Assembly: GCA_963575745.1 (NCBI GenBank)
Contig: CAUYUJ010020610.1
Location: 64,001 to 87,500, forward strand
Source: Prorocentrum cordatum
Taxonomy: Eukaryota; Sar; Dinophyceae; Prorocentrales; Prorocentraceae
Length of the DNA stretch: 23,500 bases
Reading direction: 5' to 3'
The number at the start of each line of letters is the position of its first letter. Position 1 is the first letter of the stretch. Below, one piece after another: positions 9,514-19,000 of the stretch. The position numbers and the translations under genes were made by a program. The notes below the pieces were generated by a model, which did not search any database, was not told the origin of the DNA, and worked only from the letters and a program-made list of their open reading frames with translations.

Positions 9514-9644
9514 AGAAGTTAGATTCCAATCGGGCCGCGTGGGGTAGAAGGATTTAAAGTTTAATTCGCCGGCCCAACGGGCCAGAGGCGTGCTAAGATC
9601 TCCGGTAACTGGTTAACAATTCTCTAGTTCGCGCGCGCGGGGCG
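9514..9644. other. Short unique spacer
   Basis: This sequence between two arrays (AGATTCCAATCGGGCCGCGT and following) has no recognisable feature. Confidence 0.4.
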
Positions 9645-10320
9645 GCCCCTGGGGGTCCCCGGACGAAAAGTACCCCGACCAGGTCCCGGCCGGGCCCCCC
9701 CGAGCGCCCCATGAGCGCACCAACAGGGCTCCGAAAACGTCCCCGAGGACCCAAACAAAACCAAGAGGCCCCCAAGAGGCCCCCAAGATGGTACACGAGG
9801 GGTCCGACATGCCACAAGATCGCTCCAAGACGCCCAAGATGGCCCCCAGACGCCCCAAGAGGCCTCCAAGAGCACTCCCAAGAGGGCCTCCGGAGGCAAA
9901 ATTCATTGATTTTCCTTAGGTTTTTGAGAGATTTTGGAGCTTCCACCTTTTCGGCTTCCCGACGCCCCAAGACGGCCCAAGAGGCCCCCAAGATCGCCCC
10001 AAGAGGGCCCAAGAGGCCCCCAAGAGGGCCCCAAGATGGCCCAAGAGGGCTCGAAGACGGCCCAAGAAGCCTCCAAGACGGCCCAAGAGGGCCCCAAGAA
10101 CGCCCCAAGAGAGGGAACACGAAACAACATTTCCAGCCCTCGGCCCCAAGAAGCCCCTCCGAGGCCCCAAGAGGCCCCTAAGAGGCCCCAAGAGGCCCCG
10201 ACGAGGCCCTCAGGAGGCCCCCAAGAGTCCCCCAAGCGGCCCCAGGAGGCCCCCCAAATGCCCCCCCGAGCGCCCCAGGAACCCCCAAAGCGCCGCATTG
10301 ACACCAGGCCCTCGGGCAAA
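9645..10320. repeat. GGCCCCAAGA-type minisatellite
   Basis: A 10-13-bp unit of the form AAGAGGCCCC (with CCAAGACGGCCC and CCCCCAAGAGG variants) is repeated for almost 700 bp. It is interrupted once, at about 9890-9960, by a less repetitive stretch containing TTCATTGATTTTCCTTAGG. On the minus strand the array reads as Gly-Pro-Leu/Trp-rich peptides (LGPSWGPLGASW), and on the plus strand as Pro/Lys/Arg/Gln-rich peptides. Frames stay open on both strands because the unit lacks stop codons, so no protein is inferred. Confidence 0.85.
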
Positions 10321-10380
10321 CGGCAGACATGAGACTGTATGGGCCGGCGGAATGAGCGAAGCGATTAAATAATCATAAGG

Positions 10381-10614
10381 ATTAGAGATTAAGGTTTAGG
10401 GTTAGGTCATAGGGTTTAGGGTTAGGGTTAAGGTTTAGGGTTAGGGTTAGGGCTAGAGCTTAGGGTGGTTAGGGTTAGGGGTTAGGGCTTAGGGTTAGGG
10501 TTAGGCATTAGGGTTTAGGGTTAGGGTTGAGGGGTCAGGGTTTAGGGTTCGGGTTAGGGTTTAGGGTTCGGGTTTCGGGTGAGGATTGGGCTTTATGGTT
10601 TAGGGGTAGGGTTA

Positions 10615-10657
<43 letters not shown>

Positions 10658-10661
10658 AGGT

Positions 10662-10694
<33 letters not shown>

Positions 10695-10754
10695 TAGGGT
10701 TTAGGGTTTAGGGTTGGGTTAGGGTTTAAGGTTAGGGTCAGGGTTAAGGTGTAG

Positions 10755-10794
<40 letters not shown>

Positions 10795-10826
10795 GTAGGG
10801 TTTAGGGATTAGGGTTAGGGTCTAAC
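10381..10826. repeat. Interstitial telomere-like array T3
   Basis: About 445 bp of TTTAGGG/TTAGGG units in the G-rich plus orientation, with variants (GGTCATAGGG, GGCATTAGGG, GGGTTCGGGTTTCGGG). It starts just after ATTAAATAATCATAAGGATT, which resembles the entry to T4 (TTAATTATAAGAATTAAAG). It ends in GGGTCTAACAGGGCAAGG, the same exit sequence as T2. Confidence 0.9.
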
Positions 10827-11226
10827 AGGGCAAGGCCACGATTACAACCTTCAACGGAACCCACCTGCGGTCGCCATCATTCCCCCCCGCATCTCCACCC
10901 CCCATAAAGATCATATATTCTATCATGTCATAGCGTGGCTGTAGCATAGCATAGCATGGTATAGCATTGCTTAGCACAGCATGGCAAAGCATAGGTTCCC
11001 CCATAACACATATAGTGTAGCATGGCATTGCGTAGCATAGCACAACATAGCAGAGCATGGCAAAGCATAGGTTCCCCACAAAGTGGGAAACCTATAGTGT
11101 AGCATAGCAGAGCATGGCAAAGCGAAGCATCGGGTCGGACCCTGAAGGGCGGGTCGGGTCGGGCGGGCGGGACATTATAGCATGGTGCGTGTACCCTAAC
11201 AAGCGGGTCGGGTCGGGTCGGGCGCA
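10827..11226. repeat. Composite repeat module M3 with expanded AGCAT tract
   Basis: It has the same leader as M1/M2 (CCGCATCTCCACCCCCCATA), but the AGCAT-type pentanucleotide stretch is expanded to about 190 bp (10938-11130). That stretch contains two copies of a segment with GGCAAAGCATAGGTTCCCC. The GGGTCGGGTC minisatellite part is reduced to two short pieces (about 11129-11170 and 11200-11225), and the GGCGGCGGCCGC box is absent. Confidence 0.75.
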
Positions 11227-11661
11227 CTCTAGGGTTCGCCCGACCTCAGCGTGCTTTGCTATGCAACGCCTCTCGTATGCTATGCCAGCATAACATAGAT
11301 TAGCACAGAGGCGAGTTCCACAACATCTGGATAACCGCAGCCTCTAGCGTGGCTGTCGCATAGCACCAGTGCTGAAAACAAAAAAAAAAAAAAAAACATT
11401 AAAATGTCCAAAGGAGTTGGCCATGATCGCGCGGCCGACGCGCGCTTGTGCACTTTGTCGTATTTTTTGCAATCGAATAGTACCATGGACACATCTTGCA
11501 AGAGCAGGATGTTAAGGTTATAGTATTTTTTACAACACAAAACTCCGGTACACTTCCCGGCCCGCGACCCGGGTTGGGCACGAAACATATGAAAAAAAAA
11601 ACATAGGATTCTGATAAATTCGATGCGCATGATCAGGATATAGTGTTTTTTGACAGGGATC
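11227..11661. repeat. Dispersed block B2 (copy of B1)
   Basis: This near-identical copy of the block at 7671-8208 contains the internal ~123-bp segment once instead of twice. It also has an A-run of about 18-20 bp at about 11378-11397, where B1 has only AAACAAAATG. The shared boundaries (CTCTAGGGTTCGCC at the left, GATCAGGATATAGTG near the right) define the module. Confidence 0.8.
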
Positions 11662-11820
11662 AGGACCGCCCGTTTATAGACCCGGCCACGATCCATTGTA
11701 AACAAACATCGTTTTCAGAGCGCATGATCAGGAAATGGCATTTTTTTGCATAGGACGGAGGCCGGTTTACATAGCAACCGGTTTTGAAGGATTTAGGGTT
11801 TATTAATTATAAGAATTAAA
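11662..11820. repeat. Diverged single R105-related unit plus AT-rich lead-in
   Basis: GCGCATGATCAGGAAATGGC, TTTGCATAGGA and GGTTTACATAGC align in order with the R105 unit (GCATGATCAGG, TTTGCATAGGA, GGTTTGCATAGC), although the GGGTCGTAAAGATCC anchor is lost. The interval ends in a short AT-rich segment leading into array T4. Confidence 0.55.
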
Positions 11821-11995
11821 GATTTAGGGATTAGGGTTAGGGTTAGGGTTAGGGTTAGCTCTTAGGTTTTAGGGTCAGGGTTAGCGTTTAGGGTTAGGGT
11901 TAGGGCTAGGGCTAGGGTTTAGGGTTACGGTTCGGGTTAAGGGTTAGGGTCTAGGGTTAGGGTTAGGGTTAGGGGCTAGGGTTAGGGTTTAGGGT

Positions 11996-12026
<31 letters not shown>

Positions 12027-12318
12027 GTATGGTTTGCGTTGAGGGTTAAGGTTTAGGGTTAGGGTTAGGGTGAGGGTTTAGGGTTAGGGTTCGGGTTCGG
12101 GTTTAGGGTTAAGGTTTAGGGTTCAGGGTTTAGGGTTAGGGTTAAGGTTTAGGGTTAGGTCATAGGGTTTAGGGTTAGGGTTAAGGCTTAGGGTTAGGGT
12201 TAGGGCTAGAGTTTAGGGTTAGGGTTAGGGTTAAGGATTAGGGTGTAGGGGTTAGGGTTAGCGTTGGGGTTCGGGTTTAGGGTCAGGGTTTAGGGTGTAG
12301 GGTTTTGGGGGTTAGGGT

Positions 12319-12351
<33 letters not shown>

Positions 12352-12629
12352 TAGGGTTTAGGGCTAGGGGTTAAGGTTTAGGGTCAGGGTTGGGGTTGAG
12401 GTTAGGGTTTAGGGTTAGGGTTAGGGTTTAGGGTTTAGGGTGAGGGGTAGGGTTGAGGTTAGGGATTAGGGTTGAGGGCTAGGGTTAAGGGTTCAGGTTT
12501 AGAGCTTAGGTTAGGGCTAGGCTTAGTGTTAGGGTTTGGGGTCAGGGTTAGGTCTACGGTTAGGGTTTAGGCTTCGGGTTAGGGATTATGGATTAGGGTT
12601 CAGGGTTTGGGTTAGAGGTTAGGGCTTCG
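11821..12629. repeat. Interstitial telomere-like array T4
   Basis: This is the longest telomere-like array in the window (about 800 bp), in plus G-rich orientation. Its first 320 bp match T2 variant by variant, and the following part matches the first part of T3 (GGTCATAGGGTTTAGGG). The right third is increasingly degenerate (GGGGTTGAGGTTAGGG, GGTCTACGG) and passes into G-rich sequence at about 12630-12683. Confidence 0.9.
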
Positions 12630-12683
12630 GGGGGGTCGGGGCGGGGGTGGTAGGGATGGGGTTCCGGAGCCGGGGCGCGAGCC

Positions 12684-12726
12684 GGGGAAAGGGGGGGGGG
12701 GGGGTTCGCCGACGACGGTTCGGGAA
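12684..12726. repeat. Single unit of poly-G minisatellite X, left of the retrotransposon
   Basis: The unit is GGGGAAA, a run of 14 G, then TTCGCCGACGACGGTTCGGG. The same unit occurs three times immediately right of the element (22771-22930). This split is what insertion of the element into an existing minisatellite would produce. The last four bases (GGAA, 12723-12726) equal the first four bases right of the element (22771-22774) and are the candidate target-site duplication. Confidence 0.75.
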
Positions 12727-12877
12727 CTCAAATGTTTGTAGCTAGCGAACCCGCATCCTTGAGCATTCATGCGATCACGGTCGAATATCCTCTTACACAA
12801 AGCCTGCATGCATGCTACTAATCATACAACAGATACTGCACTTGATCTTAGCCAAGAGGGAACACGAAATCTCACTC
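12727..12877 (-). repeat. 3' LTR, 151 bp
   Basis: It is identical to 22620-22770 (shared identity runs 12725-12877; the outer two bases may be chance). On the minus strand it starts GAGTGAGATTTCG and ends ACAAACATTTGAG. It contains the U2-like segment (12828-12855), a palindromic GCATGCATGC core, and a GGGTTCGCTAGC word. It is short for an LTR. No TG...CA termini are present at the boundaries set by the repeat comparison. Alternative reading: an independent short repeat (SINE-like) lying at both ends. I consider that less likely, because a primer-binding-site match and a purine tract abut the inner boundaries. Confidence 0.75.
12828..12855 (-). other. U2 snRNA 5'-end-like segment in the 3' LTR
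   Basis: On the minus strand 28 nt match the highly conserved 5' region of eukaryotic U2 snRNA with a single change. GGCTAAGATCAAGTG is exact and is followed by CAGTATCTGTT, where U2 has TAGTATCTGTT. The changed base lies in the branch-point-recognition hexamer (GUAGUA in U2, GCAGUA here). Upstream the match fades (CCCTCTT against the U2 stem I loop). Downstream it is lost after about 28 nt, so no Sm site or later stem is present and this is not a complete U2 gene. Confidence 0.8.
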
Positions 12878-12892
12878 TCATTCTACTCTCTA
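12878..12892 (-). promoter_or_regulatory. Candidate 3' polypurine tract
   Basis: Immediately upstream of the 3' LTR the minus strand reads TAGAGAGTAGAATGA, 11 of 15 purines, followed by GAGTGAGA at the LTR start. A purine-rich tract here would prime plus-strand cDNA synthesis. An exact 23-nt copy of this tract plus the first nine LTR bases lies inside the coding region (19379-19401), which supports a functional role. Confidence 0.6.
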
Positions 12893-13064
12893 GGAAAACT
12901 GTGCAAAGATGAGGCAGCCCGGGCGGCGCCTTCCACACGCTACATTGATGTCGGAAATGTTCTCCAGCACGGTGCTGAAGCTCATAAAATAGTACAGCAA
13001 TCCAGAAATCATAGAAAGTGATACATCAAAAAATATTCTCCTCAATGATGTTCGTGCAACAAAT
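12893..13064 (-). other. 3' untranslated region of the retrotransposon
   Basis: These 172 bp lie between the TAG stop codon of the polyprotein and the polypurine tract. I see no coding signal or repeat. The plus-strand frame over it is a composition shadow that runs through the LTR. Confidence 0.6.
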
Positions 13065-16000
13065 CTAGTCGAACCTCTGGATACTCTCCAAGTCTGACTC
13101 TGAGAAAGCTCCAGGTCGATGTAACATACGCTTGCAGGTGATCGGTTTCTTGCTTCCATGAAACTTGGCGATGCCGGTTGTTAGTAGGTACATAAGCTGA
13201 GGAAATGTTCCAGGTTTCGTCAAAGCGTCACTCAGCATCACGTCCGTTGGAATATGCAATGTATTTCGCACTCGTCCTGTCATTCTTTCCTCTCTCAGGG
13301 CCATGATGGCCAGCCTCTGTTGACGGTCCTGAGGCACTCCCTTCAGGCCCGTCACCAGCTCGAACATGTCTTTGCAGTCCGTCAAGTGGTCAATCGCAAC
13401 TACGTACTGGCCTCTGTTGTTCATCTCGACGAGGACGGATATCATCTGCTTCGTGGTGCAGCTCAGAGCCAGGTGCATCTCCGAGAGTCGCATGGCAACC
13501 ATCGGAGCTCCTGATACCACGGCCAATCCACAATTAGTCTCGCCCATCGAAGTCGAGTGCGCAACCTTCTTTGCCTTGCTACTTATTGCCATGAGTACGT
13601 GACACCTGCCAGTCAGAGCTGATGCGTCCATCAGCAGGTGAGCCTCATCAACCTTCAATTCCTTGTCCTCCATCAGCAACACGAACTGTCCCTCCTGAGG
13701 GTACACCGAAGACTTAGTAGTGTGGTTCGCATCGCCAACCGCTCGAAGACAAAACGGAGGACTCAGCATGGGATAGTGCAAGCCCACCAATGTCGTATCT
13801 CCTTGAGCTCGCTTGAGTAGTGCATTGGCCCTCTTGAGGTGTGTGATCCTGGGCTCGTTGTTGAAACCTTGTAGCTGAGTCACCTCCGTCATAATGTGAA
13901 GGTTGCACTGACACAGGAACAGCATCGATGTAAGTATGCTCCGGAACCCATGAGCAAACACTCCCGTCACCATTTTGTCATCAGCTCCATCAGGTACTTG
14001 ACAGAAGGGTATCTTGCTCAGGTGATCAACTTGTTGAAGCAATATCGTGCCGTCCTTCAGTCTCGCATATTGTGCCCCATTGTGTGTGAATGGCAGCTGC
14101 TGTCTCTTCACCGCTCCGAACTTGCCTTCTAGCAACTTCTTCAGATACTCCAAGTGTTGAGAGCGTCCAGTTGACAAGAGATCGTCCACATGAATGGGCA
14201 GTGCCGCTGCAATATCATCAATGGAGCGTGTCTCTTGAGCTCTGTCACGAACTTCAGCCGGTAGATCTCGATAGGTCCAGTAGACGAAGTTCTCATCCCA
14301 AAGACTTACCCTCGCATGAAGCACATCCACCAAGAAGAGTGTGAGCGCTACTTGCCACAAGTGTGGTGCGTCGACCAGGCCGTACATCGGCTTCAGCAGC
14401 TCCAGAACGAATAGGTCGATGTCCCACTCCTTCACGTGGATGCCGCTGTTCGGCAGCCTGTCCAGCAGTCGCCAAACGTTGGCCGGAGGTGCCAGGAACA
14501 CCTTGCGCACCGTCTCGCAGTTGATCTTGAGCTCCTTCGAACGACGTCTGATCTCGTCGAAGCTCAGCCCTTGCAAGAAGGCCGTGTTGATGTCCCAGCT
14601 CTCGAGCTCGAAACCCTCGTGCACCTGCGCGGTCGAGACAATCAGCTTCTGACTCAACCTGCTGGCGGTGCTCGAGTGGCGCTGGATCTCGTGCTTCTGC
14701 TTGTCGAGGAAACCTCGTCCGCACAGCCGGCTCTTGATGATCCACTCCTTGCGCTTCGCATCATACTTCCACTTTCTGACCCATGTAGCGTCGATGGTGT
14801 TGCTACTGCCCATCGTGCGCCGTGCTTTGCATGCGAAGACCTTGTGATCAACAAAGGCCTGCAGCTCCTTCAAGTCGGCCTCTTCTACCAACTGCCAGTG
14901 GGTCAGAACATCCTCCTCGTTCAGGTTGTCGGATTCTTTCACGCCGACATGGGACTGCACCTCACCAGTGCGCATGCAGAACAGGAAACATGTATCCTGG
15001 CGCCATGGTCCTCGAATAGTCCACAAAGCCTCCTTGGAGTTCCATGGCAGGTCGCTCATCTGGATGCTGGAGAGGTATGACTGTGCCTCACTGTGGCTCT
15101 CGAGGATGTGCGAGAGGGAGTCGTCAACGTAGGACTCCTTCAGCCGGTTGACCATCTCTGCTTCGCCAGTCTGCCAATTGATGACGCTGTTCATCGTGTT
15201 GTGGCGAGCGAAAAGATCTCGTTCTCCGTCCATGAGTGGTACAGCACCAGTGTCATGACCATCTGCTGCTGTCTGATCCAGGATGTTCTCCATCTCTCCG
15301 GTGAGGTCCAGCTCCTGAGGTTGCGTAGCTTCCACCTGTACCGGTTGATTAGCTTGATCGAGATGAGGTCTATCTCCTGGTGCAGGTGAGCTGTCATCAT
15401 GATCTTCTGTCCGCCGCCGAGGATGTCTCTGCTGCAAACTCATCGTGCTGGCTTGCTCCATGTCGTCATGATATCGTTTATCGTGGGTCGTCCTCTCCAG
15501 GTCTTGTGCGTCTGCCGCGGTCTCTGTCTGCGGCACGAGCCTACTGTTTTCGTCGTCCATGTCTGCCTGAATGAGGTCACTCAATTCCTTCGCGAGATCG
15601 TGATCGTGAGCCTGTCCAGGTTCCAACACAGCAGGTGATATCTGCTCTGTCGTTGGCGATGTACCAGGTGCCACTGTCGTGGGCGAGCCGGTAGGGCTCA
15701 TACGTTCCTCACGATCGTCCAGTCGAACTCGTCGTGGTGTGTCTGATGCAGGTGATTGACCTGATGTCGATGTCGCAATAGGTACATATGGAACCATCTG
15801 CACATCAGCGGAAGCTGGAGGAGGTGCCGCCGCAGTGTCAGTGGACCCTGGCCTCAGGATTGTCGGTGATGTGCCTGGTGTTGGAGTCGTCGTAGTCCTA
15901 ATCGGGTTCTGGTCAATCACTTTGCTCAGCTCTCGAGATATGTCCATCTGTTCTGTCTCCTCCATAATCCTGCTAAGGTCCCGTGATAGGTCCATGCTCA

Positions 16001-19000
16001 CATCTGGATCTCCAACTGGAGGAAGAGGATGAGCAGCTGACGGTGCCGAGGTCATCTGTGTCGGTCTCGTCTGTGATGCTGTAGATGCCGGTGTCGATAT
16101 TGTGCCTCCAGAGTGTGCAGGTCGCCAGGGCTGCACAACTGGTTCCACAGGTGGAGCAACAATGACACCTTCACTCTGATGAGGTTGTGCCTCTCGTTGT
16201 GGTGCAGATAGCCGTGTTGCTCCAGGACTGTCGACTGTGGCCTGATCAAGCTGACTCTTCTCCGTTGGCTGTGTGTCGGCTATGGCGTCCTGATCCATCC
16301 AGTCGTCCAAGTCGGGAAGTAGGCTTATCATGTCATGAACGTCACGGTTCACGTCGATCGTCGATTCGGGTACTGGCTCAATGCGAGAAAGATCATTCAT
16401 GTCTGGCAAGTGGTGCTCGTCCAAGAAGGGTTCCGATTGTGATGGTATTGAATAGTACATCATGAACGAGGTATTCTCCCACTTGAAACTTGCCAGACTG
16501 CCAACTGTCACGCCCATGCTCGGGTCGATCTCGTAGGTCATGTAATTGGTGCGATCCTTTCGTTCCCACAAGACAAGTAGGCCGAACCGAACTGCATGCA
16601 GTGGTGGTACCCTGCGCAGCGACGTGCCGTACAATATGCCGTCCAGGCTCTTGAGGTGGAAAATCGTTCTGTACGTCATCATGCTCAACTTCCAGGGCTG
16701 AAGATTTACCAGTGTCTTGGCATCAGGTGAGCACTTGACTTGGCCATCCTGAGTGATTGTCCTGCCAAGCCGTGTCACTTGTCCATAGATGCTGCCGTCC
16801 ACGATGTCCATCAATTTGCCCAAAGTGTTGAGCATCTGCTGGTCGCCTGTCTTGAGCTCGGAGATATTGGTTGCCTGATACGTTAGGAAGCCGACCAGAT
16901 GCCTCCTGAGGTACCGCACCGGCAGAATGTAAGGTACTCCGTTCCAGACAACTATTGCCGTGCCCTCCGAGATCTTGACGAGCTCAGCCGGGCCACGCCA
17001 GCCTGGCTGATCTTTGCGATCTGGTACTCTGTAGATGTCAACGGACTCTCCGACCTTCAGCTCCTGTTCGGGTCCGTGTTGTTGAACGCGTGTCCTGTTA
17101 GCTCGTGCAACTCTGTCCTCAACGATCGCTCGTGCCATCTCTGCCTTCGCAAGAAGACGAAGCCTGACAGCTGCCTCGAACGGATCGGGGCAGCTCACGT
17201 CGGCGCTCTGCACGGAGTCCAACGTGGTGGCCTCGAGGTCGTAGTAGTCATTGGGTGTGAAGCCCAAGACCACTTGCGTCGCCGTCTGACCTCCGTAGCT
17301 GACCATGCTGTTGGAAACCATGGCCGCCTCCTGAACTAAGTCCGTGTCCGAGACCTCGAACCCCTGCGTGGTGCATGTGCGCTTGAGCTTCATGGCACAG
17401 AGTCGAACCAGCTGAATCCAACGTTCCACCAGACCGGTCATCGTGTGGTCGTCAGTGCCGGCATATCGTCGCTTGATGTTCAGCTTGTCGCACGTTCGGG
17501 AAGACAGCTCTGAGACGAGGCCGCCTTCCTGGTCCAGAACCATGATCTGCATGGGCCCGAAATATCTGATCCATGACCTCATCAAGGTAGTCAGTAGCTC
17601 CTTGGGCGTGCGATCTGCGACGATGTCCGCCACTTTGTATCTGGACAGTTCGTCTATGACCAGAAGCCACACCTTGTCCCACATGAAGAACAAGTCTAGC
17701 TGAACTCTGTGGTTGAAACGTAATGGTATTGTAATTCCAGCTCGTGGTTTTGTAAGAGGTCTGGCCAAGTCCCTGCACACAGAACAGGCCAGACAGACCA
17801 TTGTGATGACTGCGGCCAGCGTCTTGTTCCAGCATTCTGCACTCTTGAGGAATATGATCATGTCCGGCACGGGAGCGTGCCAGAACCTGATGTGAAAACC
17901 CAGCAGCAACCGTGAGATCTCCTTCTTGTCGGTAGCCTCCTTCAGGCGAGAGACCATCTTGCTGAGATCGAAGTTGGGCTTGACGTCGTACCACTTCTTC
18001 ATAGCAATCTCTGGCTCCTCCACCCTCTGCTTGCTCGTGATCCGCCTCCTGGCCGGTCTCTCCTGAGAGGGATCAGGATGAGGAGGAGGAGGTACTTCAA
18101 CACCCGGAGCTCCTGGTACAGGCTGAGGTTCTTCTCCTGGTGGTGCTTCGTCAAGAGGATGAATAGCTGGCTCGTCTTCGTCATGCTCTTGGGGCTCCAG
18201 CTTTACTTCGTCCAGCTCTTCAGGCTCATATTTCACTTCGTCGTGCTCCTTGGACTCCTGCTTCATTTCGTCGTCATCGGGTGCGATCTCAGGAGCCTCA
18301 TCCACTTCTGCCTTTGGTGCTGCTGGTGCCTCATGATCTTCATCATCTGTGTGCTGTGGTGCCTTAGGTGCTCGGGAAGCAGCCTTGCGTGGTGCCATCC
18401 TGCAGTTGCCCGGCTTGCGAGTATGATCCGAGTCCGTCTTGTTGCCGAGCCGACACCTCTCGCACCCCCAGTGAATCTGGTGCCTCACGATCCTGATGAT
18501 GTCCTTCACAATAGCGTCACAGAAATTCTTTGGATAGACTGCCGCCTTGGCTGTGCGCTTGATGCCGTCGACTGCACCAGTCAAGTGTCCATGAGGTATC
18601 TTGCATCTGCAATGTCGTGTGCTCGCTCTCAAGGAAAATGTAGAATCCAGTCGTGTCCGTTTCCGAGTTGGTTCACCGAGCTCGTTGGTCGCGCCGAATG
18701 AGCACTGGTCTGCTGCGTAGCTCCTCATGATGTTCATGTCGACCACGCCTGTGTAGTCAGACTTGCTCCAGAAATCGCTGTTGTGTGGATTCTCAACGAT
18801 ATGCTGCTGCTCGGTGTCCGCTGTCTGTTTAATGTCATTCAGCATGAAGATGATAGCTGGTGCCTGTGATCTTCTCTCGCTTTCCAGAGAAGCCGGGTCC
18901 TTGTGCCTGCTGGCGATAGACCATGGCTGACAGGTAGGTGCCCACAAGGTTGTGCCGATGTGGCACTTGCCGCGAAAGGTGCTCAGCAGCCTCTGGTGGT

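Noticed and set aside
9593-10332. Gly/Leu/Pro/Trp-rich or Pro/Lys-rich proteins across the GGCCCCAAGA array
   Set aside because: Open on both strands because the repeat unit has no stops; no domain or start context.
12612-12809. Small minus-strand frame sharing its N-terminus with one at 22472-22702
   Set aside because: The shared residues are simply the translated LTR. The two frames diverge at the LTR edge into unrelated poly-Pro or Arg-rich sequence, so they are not genes.
12725-12877. Complete U2 snRNA gene
   Set aside because: Only about 28 nt match. The Sm site and the later stem-loops of U2 are absent, and the downstream sequence is unrelated.
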